Origin: Rhizobium sp. AQ_MP
Lineage (GTDB): Bacteria > Pseudomonadota > Alphaproteobacteria > Rhizobiales > Rhizobiaceae
DNA length: 64,000 nt
Assembly: GCF_014237835.1 (NCBI RefSeq)
Contig: NZ_JACJVI010000019.1
Span: 1 to 64,000 of the forward strand
Direction of reading: 5' to 3'
A program made the position numbers and the translations under genes. Under the pieces are notes generated by a model. That model searched no databases. It was given only the letters and a program-made list of their open reading frames with translations, and was not told the DNA's origin. Shown here piece by piece: positions 1-8,186 of the stretch. Numbering within the stretch: the first letter of the stretch is position 1; the number at the start of each line of letters is the position of its first letter.

Positions 1-422
1 TTAACTATTACATACAACGATTATTTTTTAATGCTTTCACCCTTTTGTGACAGCGGGTGAGGGGATCGGGAGATGGGACCGAGGCTTGCGGAGGCGGCTG
101 AGGCGGGTCAGCCTCCCCATCACCGACAGGCCGTGAGTGCTTTGAACCCGCCCGTGGCCGGACGAAAACGACCCATCGACGACCGTCTGCCCGACATGGC
201 CAGTCCCCCATGCCGAATGCCTGGGCTCCGAGCCGCACATGGCCTCATTTCGTGCAGTGCCCTGATCGTGACAATTTCCCCCACGATCTGTCGATCCTGC
301 AGACTTCCATTCCGCCTTTCGGTCCTCCGGCGGGCACTGTTTTGCTATTTTTCGGCCGACGTTGACTAAGACGACTGTTTCGGTAGTCTTTAATCGTTAA
401 CGCCAGAAGAGGAGGCACAGAC
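1..422. other. Intergenic/leader region before sulfate-binding protein gene
   Basis: No convincing gene is visible. Short reading frames on both strands lack a ribosome site and recognisable protein composition. The first 60 bases are AT-rich; the remainder is GC-rich. A purine-rich ribosome site (GAGGAGG, about 408-414) precedes the gene at 423. The promoter of that gene presumably lies here, but no clear -35/-10 pair was found. Confidence 0.5.
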
Positions 423-1439
423 ATGACGTGCATGGGGAGAAATCTTGCGGCGTTTCTTGTTGGCCTGAGCCTGTCCACCGGATTGGTCCTGCCGGCAAGC
501 GCGACAGAGCTGCTGAACGTGTCCTACGATCCGACACGCGAATTCTATGAGGAATACAACGCTGCCTTCGCTCGCCATTGGCAGGCCGAGACAGGCGAAA
601 CCATCACCATCGACCAGTCGCATGGCGGCTCCGGTCGCCAGGCCCGCGCCGTAATGGAAGGGCTTCGGGCCGATGTCGTCACGCTTGCCCTGCAAAGCGA
701 CATCGACACAATCGTCGAGCGCGCCAAGCTGATCGCCCCCGACTGGCGCACACGCCTGCCGAACAATTCGGCCCCCTACACCTCGACCATTGTCTTCCTT
801 GTGCGCGAGGGCAATCCCAAAGGCATCAAGGACTGGGGCGACCTCGTCAAGGGCGATGTCGAAATCGTCACGCCCAACCCGAAGACATCGGGCGGTGCCC
901 GCTGGAACTATCTTGCTGCCTGGGCATGGGCGAACCGCGAATTCGCCGGCGACCAGCAGAAGATCCGCGACTATGTCGCCGAAATCTATCGCCGCGCGCC
1001 CGTGCTTGATGCCGGCGCCCGCGCCTCGCTGACGACCTTTGCCCAGCGCGAAATCGGCGATGTCCTGATCTGCTGGGAAAACGAGGCGCATCTCGCCGGC
1101 AAGGAATTCGGCGCCGGCAAGTTCGAGATCGTCACGCCCTCCCTGTCGATCCTCGCGGAGCCGCCCGTTGCCGTCGTTGATGCCAATGTCGACCGCGACG
1201 GCGTGCGCAAGCAGGCCGAGGCCTATCTCGCCTATCTCTATTCCCCGGAAGGTCAACAGTTGATCGCCAAGCACTTCTATCGCCCGTCGCGTCCGGATCT
1301 CGTTCCCGCAGGTTCCGGACCCGAACTGCCGAAGCTCGATCTCGTCACCATCGACGATCCGCTCTTCGGCGGCTGGACCAAGGCGCAACCCGAACATTTC
1401 GGCGAAGGCGGCGTCTTCGACCAGATCTACCGCCCCTGA
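423..1439 (+). CDS. sbp: Sulfate ABC transporter periplasmic substrate-binding protein
   Basis: A 338-residue protein with an N-terminal signal peptide (predicted cleavage after an Ala-Ser-Ala at about residue 27). It matches the sulfate/thiosulfate-binding family throughout: an early SHGGSGRQ stretch, the ADVVTLAL and GNPKGIKDW segments, and [19 protein letters not shown]. It would capture sulfate in the periplasm and deliver it to a CysTWA permease. The length is normal for the family (about 330-345). The start has a strong GAGGAGG site 8 bases upstream. No cysT, cysW or cysA follows; a hairpin terminator comes directly after, so this is an orphan binding protein in this window. The identification is firm; sulfate versus thiosulfate preference cannot be read. 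Confidence 0.93.
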   Translation: MTCMGRNLAAFLVGLSLSTGLVLPASATELLNVSYDPTREFYEEYNAAFARHWQAETGETITIDQSHGGSGRQARAVMEGLRADVVTLALQSDIDTIVERAKLIAPDWRTRLPNNSAPYTSTIVFLVREGNPKGIKDWGDLVKGDVEIVTPNPKTSGGARWNYLAAWAWANREFAGDQQKIRDYVAEIYRRAPVLDAGARASLTTFAQREIGDVLICWENEAHLAGKEFGAGKFEIVTPSLSILAEPPVAVVDANVDRDGVRKQAEAYLAYLYSPEGQQLIAKHFYRPSRPDLVPAGSGPELPKLDLVTIDDPLFGGWTKAQPEHFGEGGVFDQIYRP

Positions 1440-1463
1440 CGGGCGGCTCCTCCCGAGCAATTG

Positions 1464-1490
1464 AGGCGGCACCGCAAGGCGCCGCCTTTT
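1464..1490 (+). terminator. Rho-independent terminator after sbp
   Basis: A 7-bp stem AGGCGGC/GCCGCCT with a 10-base loop is followed by a T-rich tract. It begins 24 bases after the sbp stop codon and isolates sbp from the next genes. Confidence 0.75.
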
Positions 1491-1604
1491 CTGTTTTGTG
1501 TCGCCCCGTTCCGCCTCACCTTGCGATCAAGCAAAGGTGAGGTCGCAAAACCGGATCCACGCACTACCCTTGAGATTGGGTGTCCACCAATCCGGAGAAC
1601 GATC

Positions 1605-1979
1605 ATGAACCGCTCCCTCTCCCTGTCTATCCTGGCAGGCGTCGTCCTCTCTGCCGGTACGGCCATGGCCCATCACGGCTGGTCCTGGGCCGAGGCCGAC
1701 CAGATCGACCTCACCGGCAAGATCACCGCAATCTCCTTTGCCCCGCCGCATCCGACGCTGGAACTGGATACCGCCGAAGGTCCATGGCGCATCGAGCTCG
1801 GCAATCCGAACCAGACCCAGCGCTCCGGCTTCGTCGAAGGTGTCGTGGCAGTCGGCGACGAGGTGACCGTCCGCGGCAATCGCTCGCTCGATCCGGACGA
1901 GAAGCGCCTGAAGGCCGTGCGGGTGATCGTTGAAGGCAGGAATTACGACATCTATCCCAGCCGCATCGTCACCAACTGA
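1605..1979 (+). CDS. DUF6152 family exported protein
   Basis: A 124-residue protein with a signal peptide ending at about residue 22 (Ala-Met-Ala), after which the mature protein begins with the His-His-Gly-Trp-Ser-Trp signature of DUF6152. The rest is predicted beta-rich, resembling a small OB-like barrel (DLTGKITAISF..., GDEVTVRGNRS). The chosen ATG follows a GGAG site; an in-frame upstream extension to 1461 runs through the sbp terminator and is unlikely. The next gene starts 5 bases after the stop, so the two are almost certainly cotranscribed. The biochemical role is unknown. The N-terminal His pair could bind a metal after cleavage, which is inference. Confidence 0.8.
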   Translation: MNRSLSLSILAGVVLSAGTAMAHHGWSWAEADQIDLTGKITAISFAPPHPTLELDTAEGPWRIELGNPNQTQRSGFVEGVVAVGDEVTVRGNRSLDPDEKRLKAVRVIVEGRNYDIYPSRIVTN

Positions 1980-1984
1980 CCGGC

Positions 1985-2452
1985 ATGGAGTGGCTGGCAA
2001 TCCTCACGGCCCCGATCGGCCAGGCGCTCATCCGCTGGCCCACGCTCTACATCGTCGCCAATGCCGGCCACATCCTCTCGCTTGCCATGTTGATCGGCGC
2101 CACCGTCATCCTCGATCTGCGCTTGCTCGGTGGTTTTAACCGCCTGCCGCTGGCCGAGACGGCAGCCACCCTGTCACGCATTGCGGCCCTTGCGCTGATC
2201 GCGACCCTCTTGACCGGATTGCTGCTCTTTTCCGTGCGTCCGCTCGAATACATCGGAAACACGGCCTTCCTGATCAAGATCGGCCTTGTCCTCCTCGGCA
2301 CGCTCAACGCGCTGGCCGGGCGTGTATCACGGCATTGGACGGCCATGATCGCCGGAGCGCCTGTGGCACCGTCGCTGCGCCTTGTCGTTATGGCATCGCT
2401 TGCAATCTGGCTCTCGGCCCTGCTTGCCGGCCGCTGGATCGGCTTTCTCTGA
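1985..2452 (+). CDS. Integral membrane protein, DUF6644-like
   Basis: A 155-residue very hydrophobic protein with four predicted transmembrane helices (about residues 20-45, 62-85, 93-112 and 128-150). A conserved-looking GHILSLAMLIGATVILDLRLLG segment lies in the first helix pair, where a His sits in the membrane. It resembles the DUF6644/DUF2214 class of small membrane proteins often found beside DUF6152 genes. It starts 5 bases after the preceding stop codon, implying translational coupling with the DUF6152 protein; the two may form a membrane/periplasmic pair. Function unknown. Confidence 0.7.
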   Translation: MEWLAILTAPIGQALIRWPTLYIVANAGHILSLAMLIGATVILDLRLLGGFNRLPLAETAATLSRIAALALIATLLTGLLLFSVRPLEYIGNTAFLIKIGLVLLGTLNALAGRVSRHWTAMIAGAPVAPSLRLVVMASLAIWLSALLAGRWIGFL

Positions 2453-2567
2453 TGACCATTTGCCTCGGTCCGCGCCGCAAGACACCCCGGGACATGACAA
2501 TCGTCAGATCATTGCGCTTCTCTCCGACAGTGTTACTCTCGTCCCCATTGTTTCGGGGGATTTCAAC

Positions 2568-2939
2568 ATGCCGCAATTGTCTGTCTGGTATTTCCGCACG
2601 GCCATCCTGTTCCTGATCGCCGGCATCTGTCTCGGGCTCTACATGTCGATCACGCACCAGTTCGAAGGGACCGGGGCGCATGCCCATATCAACCTCCTCG
2701 GCTGGGTGACGATGGCGATCTTCGGCATCTACTACGCGCTGAACCCGATTCAGGCCGCAAGCCGCGTCGCCAAGGTCCAGTACATGCTCTACACGCTCGG
2801 CATTCTCGTCATGGGGCCGTCGCTCTTCCTGATGCTGAACGGCAACCAGGCGCTGGAACCCATCGTGGCCGTGTCCTCGCTTGTCACATTCGCCGGCGTG
2901 CTGCTGTTTGCTGTGATCCTGTTCACCCGCAAGGCGTAA
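2568..2939 (+). CDS. Small haem-copper-oxidase-subunit-I-like membrane protein
   Basis: A 123-residue protein with four predicted helices (about residues 8-28, 40-60, 70-88 and 96-118). The second helix carries GAHAHINLLGW, the His-x-His...Leu-Gly-Trp pattern seen in short proteins related to subunit I of haem-copper oxidases and NorB. It is far too short to be an oxidase, and the remaining haem and copper ligands are absent. The ATG at 2568 has a GGGGA site; an in-frame extension to 2382 overlaps the previous gene and is unlikely. It could belong to the same envelope cluster as the two preceding genes. Function unknown. Confidence 0.7.
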   Translation: MPQLSVWYFRTAILFLIAGICLGLYMSITHQFEGTGAHAHINLLGWVTMAIFGIYYALNPIQAASRVAKVQYMLYTLGILVMGPSLFLMLNGNQALEPIVAVSSLVTFAGVLLFAVILFTRKA

Positions 2940-3081
2940 CAAGGATCGCTTTCCGCTCAGACCGGTGTGCTGGTCGGCTCCTTTGCACACATGCACCGGA
3001 ACGGGCATGATATCAGGAGTTGTGCCGCGCTCGCTGATCATGTCAGTATCATCCTGCGCAGATTGACGCAGGACATGCCAG

Positions 3082-4065
3082 ATGCTCGACTTTTCTCCGC
3101 AGTACTCGACGTCGAAGATCGCGGATATCGAGAGCTTCATAGACCGAAATTATGATCTGGACGGCCCCGTGTCCTGCAGGCTGTTGCAGCGCGGTTTCAA
3201 TGACGTTTACCTTGCCACCGATCCCGCAGGAGCTCGTTATGTGTTTCGGCTGTCCCACCACCGCGCACGCGGGCCGGCAGATGTCCGAAGCGAAACAGCG
3301 TTCCTGAAGCACCTTGTCGACTTCGGCGTCCCTGTCGCTGCACCGATCCCGACGCGCCACGGGGCGTTGTTCATCGAAGGCCAAGCCGCGGAAGGTTTGC
3401 GCCAAGGCCTGTTGTTGCGGGCGGTTGGTGGGCGAGACGTTGACCCAGGCTCCGCCGCCGATGCCAGGGCCAATGGAAAGACCTTAGCTTTGCTGCACCG
3501 GGCAGCAGAGGCATTTCAACCCGGGGACATTCGATACCGGCTCGACCTTGATCACCTGTTGCTGCGGCCTTTGGCGCGTATCCGCGACAGCGGGCTGGTT
3601 GAAGATCTCCAGGTTCTCGACCGGCTCGAAGGCATTGCCAACCGAACGGCCGCTTCGATCGAGGCAATGGACGATCTCGCATGGACCTATTGTCATGGCG
3701 ATTGCCACGGTTTCAACGCGCGCATCGATGACGCCGGCGAGGCGGTCTTCTTCGACTTCGACGATAGTGGCCCAGGATACCTCGCCTACGACCTCGCCGT
3801 CTTTCTATGGGCGAAAGTGTCATTTGGCCGGGAACTGACGGCAATGTGGCACGAATTCCTGGATGCATACCAGGAAGTCCGAAAAGTCGCCCAGGTGGAT
3901 CTGACGGCTGTTCCCCATTTCGTGATCATTCGCCACTTCTGGCTGATGGGAGAATATGCGAGCAGAGCGCACGAATGGGGCTGCAACAGCGTCGGATGGG
4001 TCGCCGGCGAAGTTGATACGCTCACTCGCTGGGAAACCGAACACCTTGCTCTTCCGGCAAGGTGA
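3082..4065 (+). CDS. Phosphotransferase, APH/RdoA (SrkA)-like kinase fold
   Basis: A 327-residue protein of the aminoglycoside-phosphotransferase/homoserine-kinase-II superfamily. Seen: the catalytic loop HGDCHGFN (His205, Asp207, Asn212) and the metal-binding FDFDD (Asp225 and Asp227), followed by a typical GPGYLAYDLAVFLW helix. The N-terminal lobe contains YVFRLSHHRARG, where an ATP-anchoring basic residue would be expected. The start has an AGGA site 8 bases upstream. No resistance cassette or partner gene adjoins it. It phosphorylates either a small molecule or protein Ser/Thr residues; the substrate cannot be assigned, so calling it an antibiotic-resistance enzyme is not justified. Confidence 0.82.
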   Translation: MLDFSPQYSTSKIADIESFIDRNYDLDGPVSCRLLQRGFNDVYLATDPAGARYVFRLSHHRARGPADVRSETAFLKHLVDFGVPVAAPIPTRHGALFIEGQAAEGLRQGLLLRAVGGRDVDPGSAADARANGKTLALLHRAAEAFQPGDIRYRLDLDHLLLRPLARIRDSGLVEDLQVLDRLEGIANRTAASIEAMDDLAWTYCHGDCHGFNARIDDAGEAVFFDFDDSGPGYLAYDLAVFLWAKVSFGRELTAMWHEFLDAYQEVRKVAQVDLTAVPHFVIIRHFWLMGEYASRAHEWGCNSVGWVAGEVDTLTRWETEHLALPAR

Positions 4066-4123
4066 TGGGCGCAGATACTGTTGAGCCTAGGCGGCGCGGG
4101 GGGAGACCCAGTATTTTCAGCGG

Positions 4124-4810
4124 TCAACCGCAGATGGGTGCGATTTCGGCACCTGTTCCGGCTTCAAAAAGCCACCGCGACAGCGCCTCTAGGCCTGCGG
4201 GCGTCAGAGCATAGACGCCCCGTTCCACCCGCTCGAACCAGCCATAGACATTGCCCTGCAGGATCTTGCCAGCCTCGGGCACCTGCGCTCGCACCTCGGC
4301 CATGCGCAACGGACCGGCCTTCAGGGCGGCCGCACAGCCGAGCGCTTGCTGGCGATAGGCCGTCATCTGGGGCGTTCGCGTGCTGCCGCCGATGACCGGG
4401 TCGCCCTTGCGCTTCTGGTGCTCGCGCATCAGCCGCGACCGCCGTTTCGGATTCGTCCGGGGCATCGGCGTGACCGAGCCGACGATGACGCTGACCGTGC
4501 CATTGTCTGCAACGCCAAGCATGCCGAAGCCGAGGCGCCGGCAGAGATCGCGGTAGCGCTTGTCGCTCTCGCGGCCTCGGCCCTTGGTCGAAATGCACGC
4601 TGCAATCCACACCTCGTCGGCGATGGAGGCCCGATCCACCGCCTGTAGGATGAGCTCGAGATTGAAGCTGAGTTTCAGTTCGCAGATCACGACGACGGAT
4701 GGGTCGCCATCGCTCAGGCCGACGAGATCGCAACCGCCGACCTCCCCTTTGACGGTGTAACCGGCCTGCTCGAGGAAGGTTTTGACGGGAAGGTAGAGCG
4801 ACGTTTCCAT
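4124..4810 (-). CDS. DUF2161 family PD-(D/E)XK nuclease-like protein
   Basis: A 228-residue protein. The N-terminal half carries a PD-(D/E)XK core: Asp28 in GCDLVG and Glu44-x-Lys46 in VICELKLSF, typical of restriction-endonuclease-like folds. The C-terminal part (about 150-228) looks like a winged-helix module (ALKAGPLRMAEVRAQVP...GWFERVERGVYALTPAGLEAL). This matches the alphaproteobacterial DUF2161 family, annotated as a putative phosphodiesterase. ATG 4810 was chosen because the sequence upstream of it (to 5131) overlaps the divergent Ada-domain gene. The substrate (DNA, RNA or other) is not known. It stands alone, divergent from its neighbour. Confidence 0.78.
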   Translation of the reverse strand: METSLYLPVKTFLEQAGYTVKGEVGGCDLVGLSDGDPSVVVICELKLSFNLELILQAVDRASIADEVWIAACISTKGRGRESDKRYRDLCRRLGFGMLGVADNGTVSVIVGSVTPMPRTNPKRRSRLMREHQKRKGDPVIGGSTRTPQMTAYRQQALGCAAALKAGPLRMAEVRAQVPEAGKILQGNVYGWFERVERGVYALTPAGLEALSRWLFEAGTGAEIAPICG

Positions 4811-4966
4811 GGGCCTCTGCAGTGAATCGGCAAGTCCCTCAAGACCTACAGGGCTTTGCCCTGTTGCGACACTGGAAAACGGGACGCGACGCGTCCGCCG
4901 CTTTCGGGTGGCCACTCCGGAAGGACATGGCATCCTCTGTGTCATCATCATCGGGGAGACGTCACC

Positions 4967-5209
4967 ATGAGCACCAGTTACCCACCGCCCACGCCGCAGC
5001 AATGGCAGGCGATCGTCGACCGTGACGCATCGGAGGATGGCAACTTCGTCTACGGCGTGCGCTCCACCGGCATCTTCTGCCGTCCGTCCTGCCCGTCGCG
5101 GCCCGCGCGACCGGAGAATGTCGTCATCCATCCAACGACGAAAGCCGCCCGGGAGAGTGGCTTTCGTGCCTGCCTGCGCTGCCGTCCGGCTGAACCCGAA
5201 CTATGGTGA
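4967..5209 (+). CDS. Stand-alone Ada metal-binding (methylphosphotriester acceptor) domain
   Basis: An 80-residue protein equivalent to the first domain of E. coli Ada. Cys38, Cys42, Cys69 and Cys72 occupy the same residue numbers as the zinc ligands of Ada, where Cys38 accepts methyl groups from DNA methylphosphotriesters. The AraC-type DNA-binding and O6-methylguanine methyltransferase domains are missing; the reading frame stops after EPELW, 20 bases before the convergent dctM stop. Either a natural single-domain protein or the remnant of a full ada truncated during rearrangement. The ATG at 4967 follows a GGGGAGA site. Whether it functions as a methylation sensor is unknown. Confidence 0.75.
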   Translation: MSTSYPPPTPQQWQAIVDRDASEDGNFVYGVRSTGIFCRPSCPSRPARPENVVIHPTTKAARESGFRACLRCRPAEPELW

Positions 5210-5229
5210 TATCGAGACCTCGCCTCTTC

Positions 5230-6540
5230 TCACACGAGGAAGATGGAGATGATCGGGAAGGCTGTGAGCAGCACGATGCGGAACAGGTCTGCACCGACGA
5301 AGGGGACGATGCCCTTATAGGTCTCGCGGATCGGCACATCGCGCGACATCGCCGATATGATGAAGAGGTTCAAGCCCACCGGTGGCGTGATCATGCCGAT
5401 CTCGGCCACCATCAGCACCAGGATGCCGAACCAGATCGCGAAGTGCTCCGGGCTCATGCCGAAATCCATGGCGGTCACGATCGGGAAGAAGATCGGGATG
5501 GTCAGCACGATCATGGAGAGCGAGTCCATGATGCAGCCGAAAATGATGTAGAGCAGGAGAATGATGATCAGCACGGTCATCGGCGCGAACCCTTGCGCCG
5601 TCACCCATTCCGCGCCCACCTGCGGCAGGCGGGAGAAGGCGAGGAAGGAGTTGAATACCGATGCGCCAAGAATGATGAAGAAGATCATGCCGGTGGAAAC
5701 GGCCGTCTCCTTGAAGCAGGCAATCAGCGACCTGCGGTCGAGGCCGCCATTGACGAAGGCAACCAGTCCGGCGCCGGCCGCGCCCACGGCTGCCGCCTGG
5801 GTCGGCGTGAACCAGCCGAGATAGATGCCACCGACGACCGCGAAGAAGATGGCCACGACCGGCCAGACCGCGATCAGCGCCGGCAGGCGGTCCTTCCACG
5901 GAATGCGCGGCGCCTGGCCGGCGCTTTCCGGTTTCAGGCGGACATAGACTGCAATCACGATCAGATAGGAGATCGCCGCAATGATCCCCGGCACGAAGGC
6001 GGCGAGGAAAAGCTTGGCGATGTTCTGCTCGGCGAGGATCGCATAGATGACCAGCACGACGGAGGGTGGGATGAGGATGCCAAGGGTGCCACCCGCCGCA
6101 AGCGTGGCGGTGGCAAGCCCGCCCGCATAGCCGTTGCGCTTCAGTTCCGGCAGCGCAACCTGCGCCATGGTGGCGGCGGTTGCGAGCGAGGAGCCGCAGA
6201 TCGAGCCGAAGCCCGCACTGGCCCCGATCGCCGCCATGGCAACCCCGCCCTTGCGATGCCCGAGAAAGGCGGCCGCGGCATTGAACAGCGCCTGGCTCAT
6301 GCCGCCGCGCGCGGCAAACTGGCCCATCAGCAGGAAGAGCGGGATGATCGACAGCGAGTAATTCGCATTCGTGTTCCAGGCGAGCGCCTTCATCTGCGCC
6401 AGGATCGGCGTCCAGCGGTCGAGCACCAGATAGGTGCCGACGATGCCGGTGGCGAGCATGGCAGCGCCGATCGGCACGCGCAGGAAGATCAGGAGAATCA
6501 GGACCGGGAAGGACCAGAGACCGATTTCAATGCTGCTCAT
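5230..6540 (-). CDS. dctM: TRAP transporter large permease subunit
   Basis: A 436-residue, roughly 12-helix membrane protein of the DctM family: N-terminal FPVLILLIFLRVPIGAAML, the GFGSICGSSLATAATMAQVALPELKRNGY segment, GTLGILIPPS and a C-terminal MITPPVGLNLFIISAMS. It is the ion-coupled transporter subunit that moves an organic acid delivered by DctP. Its ATG shares one base with the stop codon of dctQ, so translation is coupled. Length and motifs are normal. The substrate cannot be inferred. Confidence 0.95.
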   Translation of the reverse strand: MSSIEIGLWSFPVLILLIFLRVPIGAAMLATGIVGTYLVLDRWTPILAQMKALAWNTNANYSLSIIPLFLLMGQFAARGGMSQALFNAAAAFLGHRKGGVAMAAIGASAGFGSICGSSLATAATMAQVALPELKRNGYAGGLATATLAAGGTLGILIPPSVVLVIYAILAEQNIAKLFLAAFVPGIIAAISYLIVIAVYVRLKPESAGQAPRIPWKDRLPALIAVWPVVAIFFAVVGGIYLGWFTPTQAAAVGAAGAGLVAFVNGGLDRRSLIACFKETAVSTGMIFFIILGASVFNSFLAFSRLPQVGAEWVTAQGFAPMTVLIIILLLYIIFGCIMDSLSMIVLTIPIFFPIVTAMDFGMSPEHFAIWFGILVLMVAEIGMITPPVGLNLFIISAMSRDVPIRETYKGIVPFVGADLFRIVLLTAFPIISIFLV

Positions 6541-7079
6541 CAATGCGCTCCCATCGCAGCGACGATTGTCTTGCCCTGGCGAATGGCCCGGATGTCGGCG
6601 GCGATCACATAGAGGCAGACGAGAAGGTTTGCGACGAGAAGGGCGAGGGCAATGGTATAGCCCCACCAGACCGGCAGGAGCAGCAGCGGCGTCGTTTCGC
6701 CATTGCCGAATTTGTCCATTGTGCCGACTGCATGGCGCCAGGTGATCAGGCCGATCAGGAGCATGATCAGGATGTCGCCGATCAGCTGCGTCCAGTTCAT
6801 CGCCTTCGGCCCGAAGGCGGAGATCAGGATGTCGACGCCGACATGGCCGCGTTTCAGCTGACAGAAGGGTAGAAAGGCGAAGACGGCAAGGCCGCACAGC
6901 GCCTCGACCAGTTCGATTTCGCCGGGGAGGGGGCGGATCGTGAGGGAACCCACGATTGATGCAGCAGTCAGCGCACAGGCAATGACGAGACAGAGGCCGC
7001 CGAACACCACGAGAGCAGAGGCCAGCGCATGGCAGGCCCGCTCCAATCGTTCGAAACTGCTGGAAACGTCAGTCGCCAT
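6540..7079 (-). CDS. dctQ: TRAP transporter small permease subunit
   Basis: A 179-residue protein with four predicted transmembrane helices, beginning with a cytoplasmic SSSFERLERACHALAS stretch and carrying the GEIELVEALCGLAVFAFLPFCQLKRGHVGVDI motif of DctQ proteins. It forms the membrane complex with DctM. The stop codon overlaps the dctM start by one base; dctP lies upstream across a 72-base gap that holds a strong hairpin. Family identification is firm. Confidence 0.92.
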   Translation of the reverse strand: MATDVSSSFERLERACHALASALVVFGGLCLVIACALTAASIVGSLTIRPLPGEIELVEALCGLAVFAFLPFCQLKRGHVGVDILISAFGPKAMNWTQLIGDILIMLLIGLITWRHAVGTMDKFGNGETTPLLLLPVWWGYTIALALLVANLLVCLYVIAADIRAIRQGKTIVAAMGAH

Positions 7080-7110
7080 CAGGAAGTCCTATGAAAGCCG
7101 GAACAAAGGG

Positions 7111-7138
7111 TCCGGGCGCCTTCCGACAAGCGCCCGGA
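7111..7138 (-). terminator. Intercistronic hairpin between dctP and dctQ
   Basis: A perfect 9-bp stem (TCCGGGCGC/GCGCCCGGA, 10-base loop) with a short T-containing tract on the minus strand. Such hairpins behind binding-protein genes commonly act as partial terminators or mRNA stabilisers, giving more binding protein than permease. Partial termination here is inference. Confidence 0.6.
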
Positions 7139-7151
7139 CAAGGCGGGGAGG

Positions 7152-8186
7152 TTATTGGGTATTGGCCTGGATCAGTGCCAGAGCGTCGTTATACAACATC
7201 GTCCCATCGAGGCCCTTGCTGTCCATCTCGGCGATCCAGGCCTTGGTCACGGCTTCGCCGGCGGCCTTCCAGCGGGCAGTCTCCGCTTCGTCGAGAACAT
7301 AGGTCGTGTTGCCGGCCTTGTCGGCGATCTCCTTGCCGCGGATATCGCCTGCATCCATGGCCTTGCCGAACAGGCGGGCGAGTTCCTTGCCGGAATTGTC
7401 GTCGATGATCTTCTTCAGGTCATCCGGCAGCGCGTCGTAGCTGTCCTTGTTCATCGCGAAGACGAAGGTGCCGGTATAGAGGCCGTTCGGACCGGAAAAC
7501 GCGGTATGATTGGGTGCGAGTTCGGCGATCTTGATCGCCGGCGTCACTTCCCACGGAACGACCGAGCCGTCGATGACGCTCTTCGACAGGCTTTCCGGTA
7601 CAGCGGTGACCGGCATGCCGACGGCAGAGGCGCCCATGGCTTCCAGCATCTGGTTGATCACCTTGGATGTGCCGCGCAGCTTCAGCCCCTGCATGTCCTC
7701 AAGCTTCTGGACCGGCTTGGAGGCGATGGTGTGGATCAGCCCCGGACCATGCGTGTGCACGGCCAGAACATGGTAGTCGGTCAGCTCGTCCTTGAGATGT
7801 TTCTCGTAATACTCCTGGAAGGCAACGGAGGTCGCTTCGGCGGTGGTGACCATGAAGGGAAGCTCAAAGGCTTCCGACTTCGGGAAGCGGCCCGGTGTAT
7901 AACCGAACAGCGTCCAGGTCAGGTCGACGACCCCGTCCTTAACCTGGTCGACGAGGTCGGCCGGCTTGCCGCCCAGCTGCATGGCCGGATAGAGCTCGAC
8001 CGCGATGCGGCCGCCGGAATCGGCCTGGATCTTCTCAGCCCAGGGGGCAAGCACCTTGGACGGGATCGTCGCCTGCGGCGGCAGCATCTGGTGAAGCTTC
8101 AGGGTAACGTCCGCGGCGAAGCTGGCGGTTGCCATCAACGACGCTGCAACACCGGAAAGTCCGGCAATAACGAATTGGCGCAACAT
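7152..8186 (-). CDS. dctP: TRAP transporter periplasmic substrate-binding protein
   Basis: A 344-residue exported protein of the DctP family. The signal peptide ends near residue 24 (SFAA/DVTLKLHQ). Family features include LYPAMQLGGKPADLVDQVKDGVVDLTW, the FELPFM segment and the central GLKLRGTSKVINQMLEAMGASAVGMP block, whose Arg normally salt-bridges a substrate carboxylate. It captures an organic acid and passes it to DctQM. A GGAGG site lies before the ATG. First gene of the dctPQM operon; no regulator gene adjoins it. The ligand is unknown. Confidence 0.93.
   Translation of the reverse strand: MLRQFVIAGLSGVAASLMATASFAADVTLKLHQMLPPQATIPSKVLAPWAEKIQADSGGRIAVELYPAMQLGGKPADLVDQVKDGVVDLTWTLFGYTPGRFPKSEAFELPFMVTTAEATSVAFQEYYEKHLKDELTDYHVLAVHTHGPGLIHTIASKPVQKLEDMQGLKLRGTSKVINQMLEAMGASAVGMPVTAVPESLSKSVIDGSVVPWEVTPAIKIAELAPNHTAFSGPNGLYTGTFVFAMNKDSYDALPDDLKKIIDDNSGKELARLFGKAMDAGDIRGKEIADKAGNTTYVLDEAETARWKAAGEAVTKAWIAEMDSKGLDGTMLYNDALALIQANTQ

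Noticed and set aside
3082-4065. Calling this an aminoglycoside-resistance gene
   Set aside because: The kinase fold is shared by many small-molecule and protein kinases, and no resistance context is present.
5203-6612. A 469-codon open frame on the plus strand opposite dctM
   Set aside because: It is antisense to a well-supported transporter gene and its product is Asp/His/Arg rich, the usual shadow of a GC-biased gene.
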